DNA of 62,703 bases. Origin: Bacteroidota bacterium (GTDB lineage Bacteria; Bacteroidota; Bacteroidia; Chitinophagales; Chitinophagaceae). The position numbers were made by a program, and so were the translations under genes. This document shows, piece after piece, positions 1-8,882 of the stretch. Every line of letters starts with the position of its first letter. Position 1 is the stretch's first letter. The notes under the pieces were generated by a model that saw only the letters and a list, made by a program, of their open reading frames with translations, had not been told where the DNA came from and made no database searches. The stretch spans positions 1-62,703 of the forward strand of contig JAKPSI010000059.1 in the NCBI GenBank assembly GCA_029555415.1, given 5' to 3'.

Positions 1-306
1 ACGATGGTGTACGGACCGATCGCGGCCTTCCTGGTCGAGATGTTCCCCACCCGCATCCGTTACACTTCCATGTCACTGCCCTACCATATCGGCAACGGTA
101 TCTTCGGCGGTCTGCTGCCGGCCATCGCCACCTTCCTGGCCACGAAGGCCACACAGGCGAATGAAGCCGCGACGAAGATCGGCGCGAAGCTGCCTTATGA
201 TAAACCTTTCCTGGAAGGACTCTGGTATCCGATCATCATTGCAGCTGTTTCATTCGTGATCGGATTATTATATATCAATGGTGAGGATAACCGCATCGAG
301 GACTAA
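1..306 (+). CDS. MFS transporter (metabolite:H+ symporter-like), C-terminal part only
   Basis: The 3' end of a gene that begins before the window; the frame is open from base 1 and stops at 304-306. The visible 101 residues hold a conserved MFS loop (FLVEMFPTRIRYTSMSLPYH), typical of the metabolite:H+ symporter branch that carries organic acids, proline or betaine, followed by two hydrophobic segments. Substrate cannot be read from this piece. It is followed 31 bases later by a small membrane protein on the same strand and then by a strong terminator, so the two probably end one transcript. The nearby acyl-CoA synthetase makes a short organic acid a reasonable guess for the substrate (inference). 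Confidence 0.8.
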   Translation, partial: TMVYGPIAAFLVEMFPTRIRYTSMSLPYHIGNGIFGGLLPAIATFLATKATQANEAATKIGAKLPYDKPFLEGLWYPIIIAAVSFVIGLLYINGEDNRIED

Positions 307-337
307 TCAAACATTCACTACATTTAAATCATCAAAT

Positions 338-595
338 ATGAATCACATCAGAAAATATGCAGGGATCATCTGGCTGGCACTGGCTGTTGTGGCCGGTTAC
401 TACCTGATCGTTTCGCAGGCCATCCCCAAATTCGAGAGCCCGAAACCCGAGGACAGGATCCCGGCGGTCATTTATGCTTTCATACTCACCCCTATCATCG
501 TAGGCGGATTACTGGTATTCGGCTACTATGCTGTCACAGGTGAATACGATATCTACGAGGACCCCGAGCATCACAAGCATATCAAGGAAGACTGA
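338..595 (+). CDS. small two-helix membrane protein of unknown function
   Basis: An 85-residue protein starting at the ATG at 338 (an upstream in-frame start at 278 would overlap the transporter gene and add a non-hydrophobic tail). Two predicted membrane helices, about residues 7-25 and 45-67, are joined by a polar loop; the C-terminus is acidic and histidine-rich (DPEHHKHIKED). It resembles short uncharacterised proteins found downstream of MFS transporters in Bacteroidota. It may be a transporter accessory subunit, but that rests on position only. It is followed by a strong intrinsic terminator. Confidence 0.75.
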   Translation: MNHIRKYAGIIWLALAVVAGYYLIVSQAIPKFESPKPEDRIPAVIYAFILTPIIVGGLLVFGYYAVTGEYDIYEDPEHHKHIKED

Positions 596-611
596 TGATC
601 CCCTGATACCG

Positions 612-645
612 TTTTTGACGGAAAAGACATTCTTTGCTAAATTCA
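612..645 (+). promoter_or_regulatory. candidate promoter nested in terminator
   Basis: TTTG at 614-617 and TAAATTCA at 638-645 are 20 bases apart, the spacing of the Bacteroidota -33/-7 promoter (TTTG ... TAnnTTTG, here 4 of 6 fixed bases in the -7 box). Only 14 bases separate the terminator T-run from the next start codon, so a promoter for the sensor-kinase operon must overlap the hairpin, be further upstream, or not exist. Confidence 0.3.
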
Positions 646-670
646 ATGCAGCAAAGAATGTCTTTTTTTT
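622..670 (+). terminator. intrinsic terminator after the MFS operon
   Basis: A perfect 17-bp stem (arms 622-638 and 650-666, loop 639-649) runs into a T-tract to 670. It closes the transporter/small-protein transcript. Confidence 0.9.
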
Positions 671-684
671 ATTAAAGCTGCCAT

Positions 685-900
685 ATGCCTGACCGTATCA
701 AACGACAGCGGTTCGTTTTCCTTTCCCTGCTGCTGCTGTTACTATTCACTTTTCCGATGATCACCGTGGCCAACAAGCCCGTTAAGGTCGGCGGCATTCC
801 TTTGCTGTTCATTTATTTCTTCATGGTCTGGATCGCCGGTATCATCCTGTTGTACCGGTACGCGGAAAGAAAAAATCATTCAGGACCCCATTCATCATGA
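685..900 (+). CDS. small membrane protein preceding the symporter-type sensor kinase (DUF3311-like)
   Basis: A 71-residue protein with two hydrophobic helices (about 9-28 and 38-58) and a positively charged start. Its stop overlaps the next start in an ATGA junction (897-900), so translation of the two genes is coupled. Small two-helix proteins of the DUF3311 type commonly sit directly before sodium/solute symporters; this placement in front of a symporter-type body fits that pattern, though I assign the family by arrangement and hydropathy only. Confidence 0.7.
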   Translation: MPDRIKRQRFVFLSLLLLLLFTFPMITVANKPVKVGGIPLLFIYFFMVWIAGIILLYRYAERKNHSGPHSS

Positions 901-3602
901 ACAACTGGCTGGTCATACTTTGCGCGCTGATCTATCTCTGCCTGCTTTTCGGGATCGCGTATTATGCGGAACACCGGCAGCGGCGCAACAGGAGCCTCAT
1001 CAATAACCCCTATGTATATGCGCTTTCACTGGCGGTCTATTGCACAGCCTGGACATTTTATGGAAGTGTAGGTCAGGCTTCCGTGAAAGGCATCGAGTTC
1101 CTGGCCGTCTATATCGGACCGACCATCATGGCAGCGCTTTTCTGGCCCGTCCTCCGTAAGATCATCCGGATCAGCAAAACGCAGCGGATCAACAGTCTTG
1201 CGGATTTCATTTCCACCCGGTACGGCAAGAATTTCACACTTGCAGTCGTGGTCACGGTGCTCTGCATGATCGGCATCATCCCCTACATCGCCCTGCAGCT
1301 GAAAGCCATATCATCCAGCATGAACATCCTGTCCGGAACCGGTGAAACCACCGGACTGACAGGTATCCTGAGTGATAATACATTTTATATCGCCCTTATC
1401 CTGACCGCATTCATCATCTTATTCGGAACCCGGTCCATCGATGCATCGGAGAAACATGAAGGACTGGTGGCGGCGGTCGCCTTTGAATCCATCATCAAAC
1501 TCGTTGCCTTTCTTGCGGCCGGTATCTTCATCACCTACGGGTTATTCAATGGTTTCACCGATATCTTCAGTAAGGTCAGCGACCATCCTGAGATGCGGCA
1601 CTTGTTCAGTTTTTCCGGGTCCGGGTCCTATACCACATGGACCGGTCTGGTGATCCTGTCCATGCTCGCGGTCGTCTTCCTGCCCAGGCAGTTCCAGCTG
1701 GCGGTAGTGGAGAATGTACAGGAGCAACATCTGAAAAAAGCGATCTGGCTCTTTCCTTTATATATGCTGCTGATCACCCTGTTCGTATTGCCGGTCGCGT
1801 TCGGCGGGAATCTGCTCACCGGTGGGCAAGGCGTGAATGCGGATACCTATGTATTAGCCTTGCCATTGCATCATGGGGCCAAAGCGCTAAGTCTGTTCAT
1901 CTTCATTGGTGGCTTTTCAGCGGCAACGAGTATGATCATCGTAGAGACCATCGCGATCAGTACAATGATGAGCAATAATATCGCCACCCCGCTGTTGTTA
2001 TCCCTGCGTCAGTTCAGGACCGGTGGAGACGGACAACTGACCGGGCCCATCCTGAATATCCGCCGGGTGAGTATCCTCATCATCATCACACTCGCATTTC
2101 TGTATGACAAGCTGGTGGCACAACACTTCACGCTGGTATCTATCGGTATGGTTTCCTTTGCCGCGGTATCCCAACTGGCACCTGCCATGCTCGGCGGTAT
2201 CTACTGGAAACATGCTTCACGTCAGGGAGCGATCGCCAGTATCATCACAGGTTTCGTGATCTGGTTCTATACCGCGGTGGTCCCTTCCATGGCCAATGCA
2301 GGAGTGATCGACCTGAGTGTGGTTGAACAGGGACCTTTCGGGCTGAGCTGGCTGCGGCCCCTTTCACTTTTCGGCATGGAAGGGATGGATTCGGTCACGC
2401 ATTGTTTGTTCTGGAGTTTATTCTTTAATATCCTGGTCTTCGTTTCCGTTTCCCTGAATAGCCGGAAATCCGCTCGGGAGATCTATCAGGCTGAGATATT
2501 CGTGGACATCTTCCGGCATTCCGCTCCGGGCGACAACAATGTGGTCTGGAAGGGTACAGCATATCTTCCCGACCTCACATCCTTACTGGGAAATTTCCTG
2601 GGGCATGAAAGAGCGGAGAAGATCATGACGGGATACGCGAACAGGCATGACATACCGCTTGATGGAAAGAAAGCGGACCCCCGGCTGGTAACGTTCGCTG
2701 AAAAAGTACTGAGTGGTGTGATCGGTTCGGCCTCGGCAAGGATCATGGTCAGCAGTGTAACGAAAGAAGAGGAACTCAAGATCAATGAGGTGATCCATAT
2801 CCTGCGTGAATCGCAGCAGATCATCGAGCTCAATAAAGAACTGCGCCGTAAATCCGGTGAATTGCAGAAAGCTTCTGAACAACTGAGCGCGGTCAATGCC
2901 CAGCTGAAGGACATGGATGTGGTGAAGGATGAATTCCTGTATACGGTAACGCATGAACTGCGTACGCCGCTTACCTCCATCCGCGCGCTGGCGGAGATCG
3001 TACATGATAATCCAGATATGGAAGATGAGCAACGGGATCAGTTCCTGTCGGGCATCATCAAAGAAACCGAAAGACTGAGTCATCTCATCACACAGGTACT
3101 GAATCTGGAAAAATACGAGAGCGGACGGCAGAAACTGGACCTGCAACCCGTACTGATGAATCAGCTGATCCAGGACAGCATCGATTCCGTTTCACCGCTA
3201 GCGCTTGAAAAGAAGGCCCGCATCTTCAAACATATCCCTGATTCGATGTTCCTGCTCCGCTGCGATCCCGTTCTGCTGCAACAGGTCATGAACAATCTGT
3301 TGTCCAATGCCATCAAATTCGTTGAAAGCAGTACCGGTGAGATCCATGTGTCACTCCGGCCGGGCGAATCGGAACTGCAGATCGTTGTTGCAGACAACGG
3401 AAGAGGCATTGCCACGGAGTTGCATGAACTGATCTTCGATAAATTCTTCCAGGCACGCAATCAGACCCTGCAAAAGCCGACGGGTAGCGGATTGGGGCTG
3501 GCCATCTGCAAAAAGATCGTGGAAATGCATCAGGGCAAAATATGGGTGGAAAGTGAAGAAGGGAAAGGAACTCGATTTATCTTTACACTACCGGAACAAT
3601 GA
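897..3602 (+). CDS. sodium/solute-symporter-type sensor histidine kinase (CbrA/CrbS-like)
   Basis: 901 residues. The N-terminal ~560 residues form a polytopic SSS-family body (about 12-13 helices; symporter-like stretch around LPRQFQLAVVEN). A linker and coiled coil (about 620-680) lead to a HisKA domain with the phospho-acceptor His686 in THELRTPL, then an HATPase domain with an N-box (NNLLSNAIKF), DNGRGI and GSGLGLAICKKI. This is the architecture of CbrA and CrbS, in which a transporter-like module senses or carries a nutrient and controls a kinase. The downstream gene is a receiver protein, and after that an acyl-CoA synthetase, echoing the CrbS/CrbR control of acetate activation known in Vibrio and Pseudomonas. 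The ligand here is unknown. Confidence 0.92.
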   Translation: MNNWLVILCALIYLCLLFGIAYYAEHRQRRNRSLINNPYVYALSLAVYCTAWTFYGSVGQASVKGIEFLAVYIGPTIMAALFWPVLRKIIRISKTQRINSLADFISTRYGKNFTLAVVVTVLCMIGIIPYIALQLKAISSSMNILSGTGETTGLTGILSDNTFYIALILTAFIILFGTRSIDASEKHEGLVAAVAFESIIKLVAFLAAGIFITYGLFNGFTDIFSKVSDHPEMRHLFSFSGSGSYTTWTGLVILSMLAVVFLPRQFQLAVVENVQEQHLKKAIWLFPLYMLLITLFVLPVAFGGNLLTGGQGVNADTYVLALPLHHGAKALSLFIFIGGFSAATSMIIVETIAISTMMSNNIATPLLLSLRQFRTGGDGQLTGPILNIRRVSILIIITLAFLYDKLVAQHFTLVSIGMVSFAAVSQLAPAMLGGIYWKHASRQGAIASIITGFVIWFYTAVVPSMANAGVIDLSVVEQGPFGLSWLRPLSLFGMEGMDSVTHCLFWSLFFNILVFVSVSLNSRKSAREIYQAEIFVDIFRHSAPGDNNVVWKGTAYLPDLTSLLGNFLGHERAEKIMTGYANRHDIPLDGKKADPRLVTFAEKVLSGVIGSASARIMVSSVTKEEELKINEVIHILRESQQIIELNKELRRKSGELQKASEQLSAVNAQLKDMDVVKDEFLYTVTHELRTPLTSIRALAEIVHDNPDMEDEQRDQFLSGIIKETERLSHLITQVLNLEKYESGRQKLDLQPVLMNQLIQDSIDSVSPLALEKKARIFKHIPDSMFLLRCDPVLLQQVMNNLLSNAIKFVESSTGEIHVSLRPGESELQIVVADNGRGIATELHELIFDKFFQARNQTLQKPTGSGLGLAICKKIVEMHQGKIWVESEEGKGTRFIFTLPEQ

Positions 3603-3621
3603 ACCTGAACCTTATTCAACC

Positions 3622-3996
3622 GTGCACACACAAAAGAAAATACTGGTAGTGGATGACGATCCCTACATCCTCATGTCGCTTGAATTCCTGATGAAGAAGA
3701 ATGGGTTCGAAGTGATGGTGGCCCGCAACGGTACCGAAGCCCTGGAGATCGTTGAAAAGCAGGTCCCGGATATCGTGCTCCTCGATATCATGATGCCGGA
3801 TGTGGACGGATACGCTATCTGCAAGCACATCAAGAACAATAAAAAGCTGAAGGACGCGCATGTGGTCTTCATGAGCGCGAAAAGCAAGGAATCCGATATC
3901 CAGAAAGGATACGATCTGGGCGCCTCCCTGTATGTGACCAAACCCTTCAGCACCCGGCAATTGCTCAAACAGGTCCAGGAACTGCTTTCGGCCTGA
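3622..3996 (+). CDS. single-domain response regulator (receiver only)
   Basis: 124 residues if it starts at the GTG at 3622; another GTG at 3553 would add 23 residues that only retrace the end of the kinase gene in another frame, so I prefer 3622. It is a bare REC domain: acidic pocket ILVVDDD, phospho-acceptor Asp in VLLDIMMPDVDGY, and the conserved Lys in YVTKPFS. There is no output domain, so signalling must go on to another protein or through phosphotransfer. It directly follows the symporter-type kinase and is its obvious partner. Confidence 0.88.
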   Translation: MHTQKKILVVDDDPYILMSLEFLMKKNGFEVMVARNGTEALEIVEKQVPDIVLLDIMMPDVDGYAICKHIKNNKKLKDAHVVFMSAKSKESDIQKGYDLGASLYVTKPFSTRQLLKQVQELLSA

Positions 3997-4032
3997 TCCC
4001 CTGAAAATTCTGGTTAGTTGGTATACTTCTGC

Positions 4033-4055
4033 ACGTTCAGAAAAGAAGCGAACGT
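4033..4055 (+). promoter_or_regulatory. inverted repeat upstream of the acyl-CoA synthetase
   Basis: ACGTTC (4033-4038) and GAACGT (4050-4055) form a perfect 6-bp inverted repeat with an 11-base spacer, ending 23 bases before the start codon. It may be an operator for a dimeric regulator; this is inference from symmetry and position. Confidence 0.3.
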
Positions 4056-4078
4056 AAATTGTACGGAACGATCGCTTC

Positions 4079-5980
4079 ATGGAAAAATACAATGCCATAT
4101 ACCAGGACAGCATCCTCAATAAAGAGTCCTTCTGGGCCGCTCAGGCTGCCCGTATCCGGTGGTACAAACAACCTTCGGTCATCCTCTCACAGAATGAAAA
4201 AGGTTTTTACCGCTGGTTCGCTGACGGGGAGATCAATATGGCCGCTTTATGCCTGGACCATCAGGTGGAATCAGGCCGGGGCGATCAGACCGCACTGATC
4301 TATGATTCCCCGGTTTCAAAAACGGTCAAACGCTACACTTACCGTGAACTTCTGGAACTGGTCTCACGATTCGCCGGCGGACTGCAACAACGTGGCGTGA
4401 CAAAAGGCGACACAGTAGTGATCTATATGCCCATGATCCCGCAAGCGGTGATCGCGATGCTGGCCTGTGCGAGGATCGGCGCCATTCACTCCGTGGTATT
4501 CGGTGGTTTTGCGCCGCACGAACTGGCCATGCGTATCGATGATGCGCATCCGAAAGCAGTGATCTCAGCCAGCTTCGGAATTGAATTCGATAAGATCATT
4601 CCCTATAAGCCACTGGTCGATAAAGCGATCGGGGAGGCCACGCATAAACCTCCGCTGCACATCTTCTATGAACGGAACGGAATGTATGACCAGCTGGATG
4701 GTGTGACGGAGATCGAATTCGATCTGTTACTGCAAGCTGAACCGGCCGGTCCTGTACCGGTCCTGTCCACCGATCCGCTCTATATCCTCTACACATCCGG
4801 CACAACCGGTAAACCCAAAGGCATCATCCGCGATCATGGCGGTTATGCAACGGCACTGAAGTTCAGTATGGACCAGTTTTATGATGCGCGTCCGGGAGAT
4901 GTTTACTGGGCCGCGAGTGATGTAGGCTGGGTCGTTGGTCATAGTTATATCGTATACGGGCCATTATTGCAGGGTTGTACGACCGTTCTATATGAAGGTA
5001 AACCCATCCGCACACCGGATGCCGGTGCCTTCTGGCGTGTGGTCAGTGAACACCGGGTGAATGTGATGTTCACGGCACCTACTGCCATCCGTGCCATTAA
5101 GAAAGAGGACCATGAAGGTTCATTGCTCAAACGATATGACCTTTCTTCCCTGCGGACGCTGTTCCTTGCCGGTGAAAGATGCGATCCGCCCACCTGGAAC
5201 TGGATCCGTGAATTATTACAGAAACCCGTTATCGATCACTGGTGGCAAACAGAGACCGGATGGCCGATGGTCGGGATCATGATGGGCGTTGCGCATCAGG
5301 AGCCCAAAGCAGGATCGGCCGGATTACCGGTATGCGGATATGAGATCCACATCCTTTCAGATGAAGGCGTAGAGCTTGGAAAAGGAAAAGAAGGATATAT
5401 CGCTGCGAAGCTTCCGCTGCCTCCGGGTTGCCTTCCTACTTTATGGAACAATGATGACCGCTTCATTGCCGGATACCTCCAGCATTTCCCGGGTTATTAT
5501 CAAACCGGTGACGGTGGCTATCTGGATGAGGATGGTTACTGTTATATCATGGGGCGTGTGGATGATGTGATCAACGTGAGCGGACACCGGCTCAGTACGG
5601 GTGAAATGGAGGAACTGGTGGCTTCACACCCTGCCGTTGCGGAATGCGCGGTGATGGGCATTGCGGATGAACTGCGCGGACAGCGCCCGATCGCACTGGT
5701 AGTATTGAAAGATGGCCAGCATCCGGATGAAGAGGTTTTGGAAGAGGAACTGGTCAACCTGATCCGGGAAAAGATCGGTGCCGTAGCATTCTTCAGGAAT
5801 GCGGCGCTGGTGAAACGCTTGCCCAAAACAAGGAGCGGCAAGATCCTGCGCAAAACGATCCGCCAGATCGCGGATGGCGAGACGTATACGGTCCCATCAA
5901 CGATCGATGATCCGAAAATACTGGAGGAGATCCGTGAAACACTGGAAGAAAGGAGACTTGGCCTTGCTTTCAGGATGTAA
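4079..5980 (+). CDS. prpE: propionyl-CoA/acetyl-CoA synthetase (AMP-forming)
   Basis: 633 residues, close to the usual length of PrpE. It activates a short-chain acid to its CoA thioester via an acyl-AMP. Visible signatures: ATP-binding loop YTSGTTGKPKG, aspartate motif TETGWP preceded by the HWWQ stretch characteristic of the propionyl/acetyl synthetases, YQTGDGGYLDEDGY with the hinge GRVDDVINVSGHR, and the catalytic Lys588 in RSGKILRK, the residue that is acetylated in control of this family. The stretch SFGIEFDKIIPYKPLVDKA is more like PrpE/ACSS3 than Acs, so propionate is the favoured substrate, but acetate cannot be excluded. It lies 82 bases after the receiver gene. Confidence 0.88.
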   Translation: MEKYNAIYQDSILNKESFWAAQAARIRWYKQPSVILSQNEKGFYRWFADGEINMAALCLDHQVESGRGDQTALIYDSPVSKTVKRYTYRELLELVSRFAGGLQQRGVTKGDTVVIYMPMIPQAVIAMLACARIGAIHSVVFGGFAPHELAMRIDDAHPKAVISASFGIEFDKIIPYKPLVDKAIGEATHKPPLHIFYERNGMYDQLDGVTEIEFDLLLQAEPAGPVPVLSTDPLYILYTSGTTGKPKGIIRDHGGYATALKFSMDQFYDARPGDVYWAASDVGWVVGHSYIVYGPLLQGCTTVLYEGKPIRTPDAGAFWRVVSEHRVNVMFTAPTAIRAIKKEDHEGSLLKRYDLSSLRTLFLAGERCDPPTWNWIRELLQKPVIDHWWQTETGWPMVGIMMGVAHQEPKAGSAGLPVCGYEIHILSDEGVELGKGKEGYIAAKLPLPPGCLPTLWNNDDRFIAGYLQHFPGYYQTGDGGYLDEDGYCYIMGRVDDVINVSGHRLSTGEMEELVASHPAVAECAVMGIADELRGQRPIALVVLKDGQHPDEEVLEEELVNLIREKIGAVAFFRNAALVKRLPKTRSGKILRKTIRQIADGETYTVPSTIDDPKILEEIRETLEERRLGLAFRM

Positions 5981-6020
5981 TTTATCAGTATGAAGATAAA
6001 ATACCGATCTCATGGATCAG

Positions 6021-7727
6021 TTAATCCTTTTCAGTGAATACCGGTAAAGCAAATGCGAATAAACTTCCTTTGCCGGGATCAGATTCAACCCAGATCCTGC
6101 CGCCCTGTGCTTCGATGAACTCCTTGCAGATCGCAAGTCCCAGGCCCGTTCCTTCACGGGTGCCGGGCACTTTGAAGTAGCGGTCAAATATCTTATCCCT
6201 GTATTTTTCTTCGATCCCCTTACCGTGGTCCTTCACAGAGAAAATGCAATCCCCTTTTTCTTCTCTTACCGAGACCACTACTTCGGTTTGCTCAGGTGCA
6301 TAGCGGATGGCATTGGACAGAAAATTATTGAGCACCCATGCGGTCTTATCAGCATCTGCATGAACAGATGGGCTTATTCCCGGAAAATCCGTCCTGAGTG
6401 TAATATTCTTCTCTTTCGCGACATTCCGGACGGATGAAACCGCTCTTTCAACAAGGGAAAGTGGCTTAACAGATGCAAGGTCCAGTCTGATCTTTCCGCT
6501 CTCCACCTGAGAAAGATCGAGCAGTTCACTCAGTATACGGAGCATGCGCTGATTGTCATCCTTGAGACTGCTCACAAGTTCCTTCTGATCTGCAGTCAAT
6601 CCACCCACCCTTTCATCCTCCAGCAATTTGAGGCTGAAATCGGAAGACGCTAACGGCGTTTTCAGTTCGTGTGAAATGGTGGCAATGAAATTCGTTTTGG
6701 CAGTATCCAGTTCTTTAAAAGGAGTGATATTCTTCAGTACGATCACATTGCCTGTATTCATATCCTGCTGCCTGATATCGATGATCTCTTTCGAGAAATA
6801 ATGCTCTTTCCCGTCCAGAACGACCCTGAAAGGGATATTGTTCTTTTCATTAACAACGAAGCGGAAGAGATCGTTCTTCCCCTGCACATCTTCTTTTGTA
6901 CGGCCAACGATATCGGATTCAGTCAGATTCAGCAACTGCAGTGCCTGTTCGTTCGCGAACAGGATGATGCCTTTCTGATCGATCCCGATACTGGCATCTT
7001 TCAGTGAATTGATGACCGTTTCCGCGCGTTTTTTCTCGAACAGGATGCGGGAGAGGTTGCTGTGTTCATACTCATCGAGTTTCTCAGCCATACTGTTGAA
7101 AGCGGCGGCCAATTCACCGAATTCATCCTTCCGGTTCAGGTGGATCCGTTCGCCGTAATTCTTTGCGGCGATGGCCCTGATACCGTTCGTAAGGGTCGCG
7201 ATGGGCGATGCGATCAGATTAGGAAAATTAAAACTGAATGTCAGACCGATCAGGATGCAGATCGTCAGGATGAGTGTGATGATCGTCTTGGCTTTTTCAG
7301 TTGAAGCTTTCGCCGCTTCGTTCTTATTGTTGATCGCCTGCAGGTTGAGCTGCATGATCATACTGATGTCCTTCCGGATCCTTATCCGCAGCCCTTCATC
7401 ATACATCTGGCTCCGGGCTTTTCCGAAATTGGCACGCAATGAACTGGTAAGGTCCTTTTCACCCGGCTCAGTGATGTTCTTTTCCTGCATGCGCAGATTC
7501 TGCTCAAAATTGTCAAGCGCACGGATACTGTCGGGGCCTATGAACTGATCCAGTTCATTCAGCATATCCCTGGAATAATTCAGAGTCTCATAATTATCCT
7601 TAACGATCTCACCCGACTGAGCCGTGATACGGTTAAAATAAATGAAACTGACAGCTCCCACCAGGATCAGCAGGGCGAACAGAAAGATCGCCCCCATCGC
7701 CACTTTTGTTTTGAGCTTAATAGACAT
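6021..7727 (-). CDS. membrane sensor histidine kinase (HAMP-PAS-HisKA-HATPase) of the kdp locus
   Basis: 568 residues. TM1 at about 10-31, a ~115-residue extracytoplasmic region, TM2 at about 148-168, HAMP to about 222, a PAS domain (about 232-340), HisKA with His353 in ISHELKTPLAS, and HATPase with NNFLSNAIRYAPE, DHGKGI and GTGLGLAICKEF. Its start overlaps the stop of the kdpD-like gene by one base (TGATG), so the two are translationally coupled. It supplies the kinase domains that are absent from the neighbouring KdpD protein, and is probably the kinase for the NtrC-type regulator upstream of kdp (inference). Confidence 0.93.
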   Translation of the reverse strand: MSIKLKTKVAMGAIFLFALLILVGAVSFIYFNRITAQSGEIVKDNYETLNYSRDMLNELDQFIGPDSIRALDNFEQNLRMQEKNITEPGEKDLTSSLRANFGKARSQMYDEGLRIRIRKDISMIMQLNLQAINNKNEAAKASTEKAKTIITLILTICILIGLTFSFNFPNLIASPIATLTNGIRAIAAKNYGERIHLNRKDEFGELAAAFNSMAEKLDEYEHSNLSRILFEKKRAETVINSLKDASIGIDQKGIILFANEQALQLLNLTESDIVGRTKEDVQGKNDLFRFVVNEKNNIPFRVVLDGKEHYFSKEIIDIRQQDMNTGNVIVLKNITPFKELDTAKTNFIATISHELKTPLASSDFSLKLLEDERVGGLTADQKELVSSLKDDNQRMLRILSELLDLSQVESGKIRLDLASVKPLSLVERAVSSVRNVAKEKNITLRTDFPGISPSVHADADKTAWVLNNFLSNAIRYAPEQTEVVVSVREEKGDCIFSVKDHGKGIEEKYRDKIFDRYFKVPGTREGTGLGLAICKEFIEAQGGRIWVESDPGKGSLFAFALPVFTEKD

Positions 7728-8866
7728 CAGGAGAGTATGATGATATCCACATCATTTTTAGATAGTGTTTTAAGCAGCTGATTAAAGAGGTTCGTCTTTA
7801 AAATTACCTGAAACAAATTTAGGTGAGGCTTGCCGATACATACCGTTGTTATTTGTTTTTCTTCCACTATTTCCATGATCGCCCGCGCGATATTGCTGTG
7901 TTTCAACTGGATGACCTCAGCACCCAGTTCGGTGGCATTCCGGAAATTATTGATCAGGTGACGCTGTGCTGCCAGCGGGATCTTGTCCATGGCCTCTTTG
8001 GGTGTTTGCACGTACAGCACATACCATTTACTGTTATAATATGATGCCAGTCTGGCTGTTTTGCGGATAATAGCCTGGGCGATCTCATGGTTAGAAGAGA
8101 TACAGGCCAGGAAATGTTCATGACGCCATGATTTTTCACGGATGTTCACTTCATGATCCACCTTTCTTTCCACCTGTCCGGCCACTTCCTTCAATGCCAG
8201 CTCCCGCAGCTGTAATATCTTTTCAGGCCGGAAGAAATTGGTCAGTGCCTGTTGCACCTTACTATGGTCGTAGATCTTCCCCTCTTTGAGCCGGGTGATG
8301 AGTTCATCGGCGGTCAGATCGATATTCACGACTTCATCAGCCAGCTGCAGGATCTTATCCGGTACTCTTTCCTTCACTTCCACACCGGTAATGAGCTTCA
8401 CATCTTCATTGATGCTTTCAATATGCTGGATGTTGACGGCGGATATGACATCGATGCCCGCATCCAGGATCTCCAGTACATCCTGCCATCTTTTTTCATT
8501 CTTGCTGCCGGGGATATTCGTATGAGCCAGTTCATCCACGATCACCACTTTCGGATGCAGCAGCAAAACTGCCTGCAGGTCCAGTTCTTCAAGTGCCTTT
8601 CCTTTATAGAATACACTTCTTCTGGGAATGACCGGCAGGCCGGTCACCTGTTCTTCTGTTTCCTTCCGTCCATGCGTTTCAACATACCCGACCTTGACAT
8701 TGATATTATTCCGCAACAAGCTATGCGCTTCCTGCAACATGCGGAAGGTCTTGCCCACACCTGCACTCATCCCGATATAGATCTTGAGTTTACCTCTTTT
8801 TTCGGTATGGTTCAGATCCAGGAACTGTTTGACCCTTTTTTCTTTATCGTCTTCTTCTGCGAACAA
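7727..8866 (-). CDS. kdpD: KdpD sensor domain protein lacking kinase domains
   Basis: About 379 residues from a TTG at 8866, giving a 16-base gap after the porin stop; an in-frame ATG at 8983 would overlap the porin by 101 bases and adds an Arg-rich tail of poor quality. The protein has the KdpD N-terminal domain: P-loop GMSAGVGKT (about 32-40), the KdpD hallmark VDELAHTNIPGSKNEKRWQD, then a universal-stress-protein-like domain (about 245-379). E. coli KdpD continues with four helices, GAF and histidine kinase; none of these is present. It is thus a soluble potassium/c-di-nucleotide-type sensor module that must act through the kinase encoded immediately downstream. Confidence 0.9.
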   Translation of the reverse strand: MFAEEDDKEKRVKQFLDLNHTEKRGKLKIYIGMSAGVGKTFRMLQEAHSLLRNNINVKVGYVETHGRKETEEQVTGLPVIPRRSVFYKGKALEELDLQAVLLLHPKVVIVDELAHTNIPGSKNEKRWQDVLEILDAGIDVISAVNIQHIESINEDVKLITGVEVKERVPDKILQLADEVVNIDLTADELITRLKEGKIYDHSKVQQALTNFFRPEKILQLRELALKEVAGQVERKVDHEVNIREKSWRHEHFLACISSNHEIAQAIIRKTARLASYYNSKWYVLYVQTPKEAMDKIPLAAQRHLINNFRNATELGAEVIQLKHSNIARAIMEIVEEKQITTVCIGKPHLNLFQVILKTNLFNQLLKTLSKNDVDIIILS

Positions 8867-8882
8867 AAACTTCTGTTTAGCA

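Noticed and set aside
5981-6000. Hairpin TTTATC-N8-GATAAA between the convergent synthetase and kinase genes as a terminator
   Set aside because: Six A/T-rich pairs and no T-run; too weak to call.
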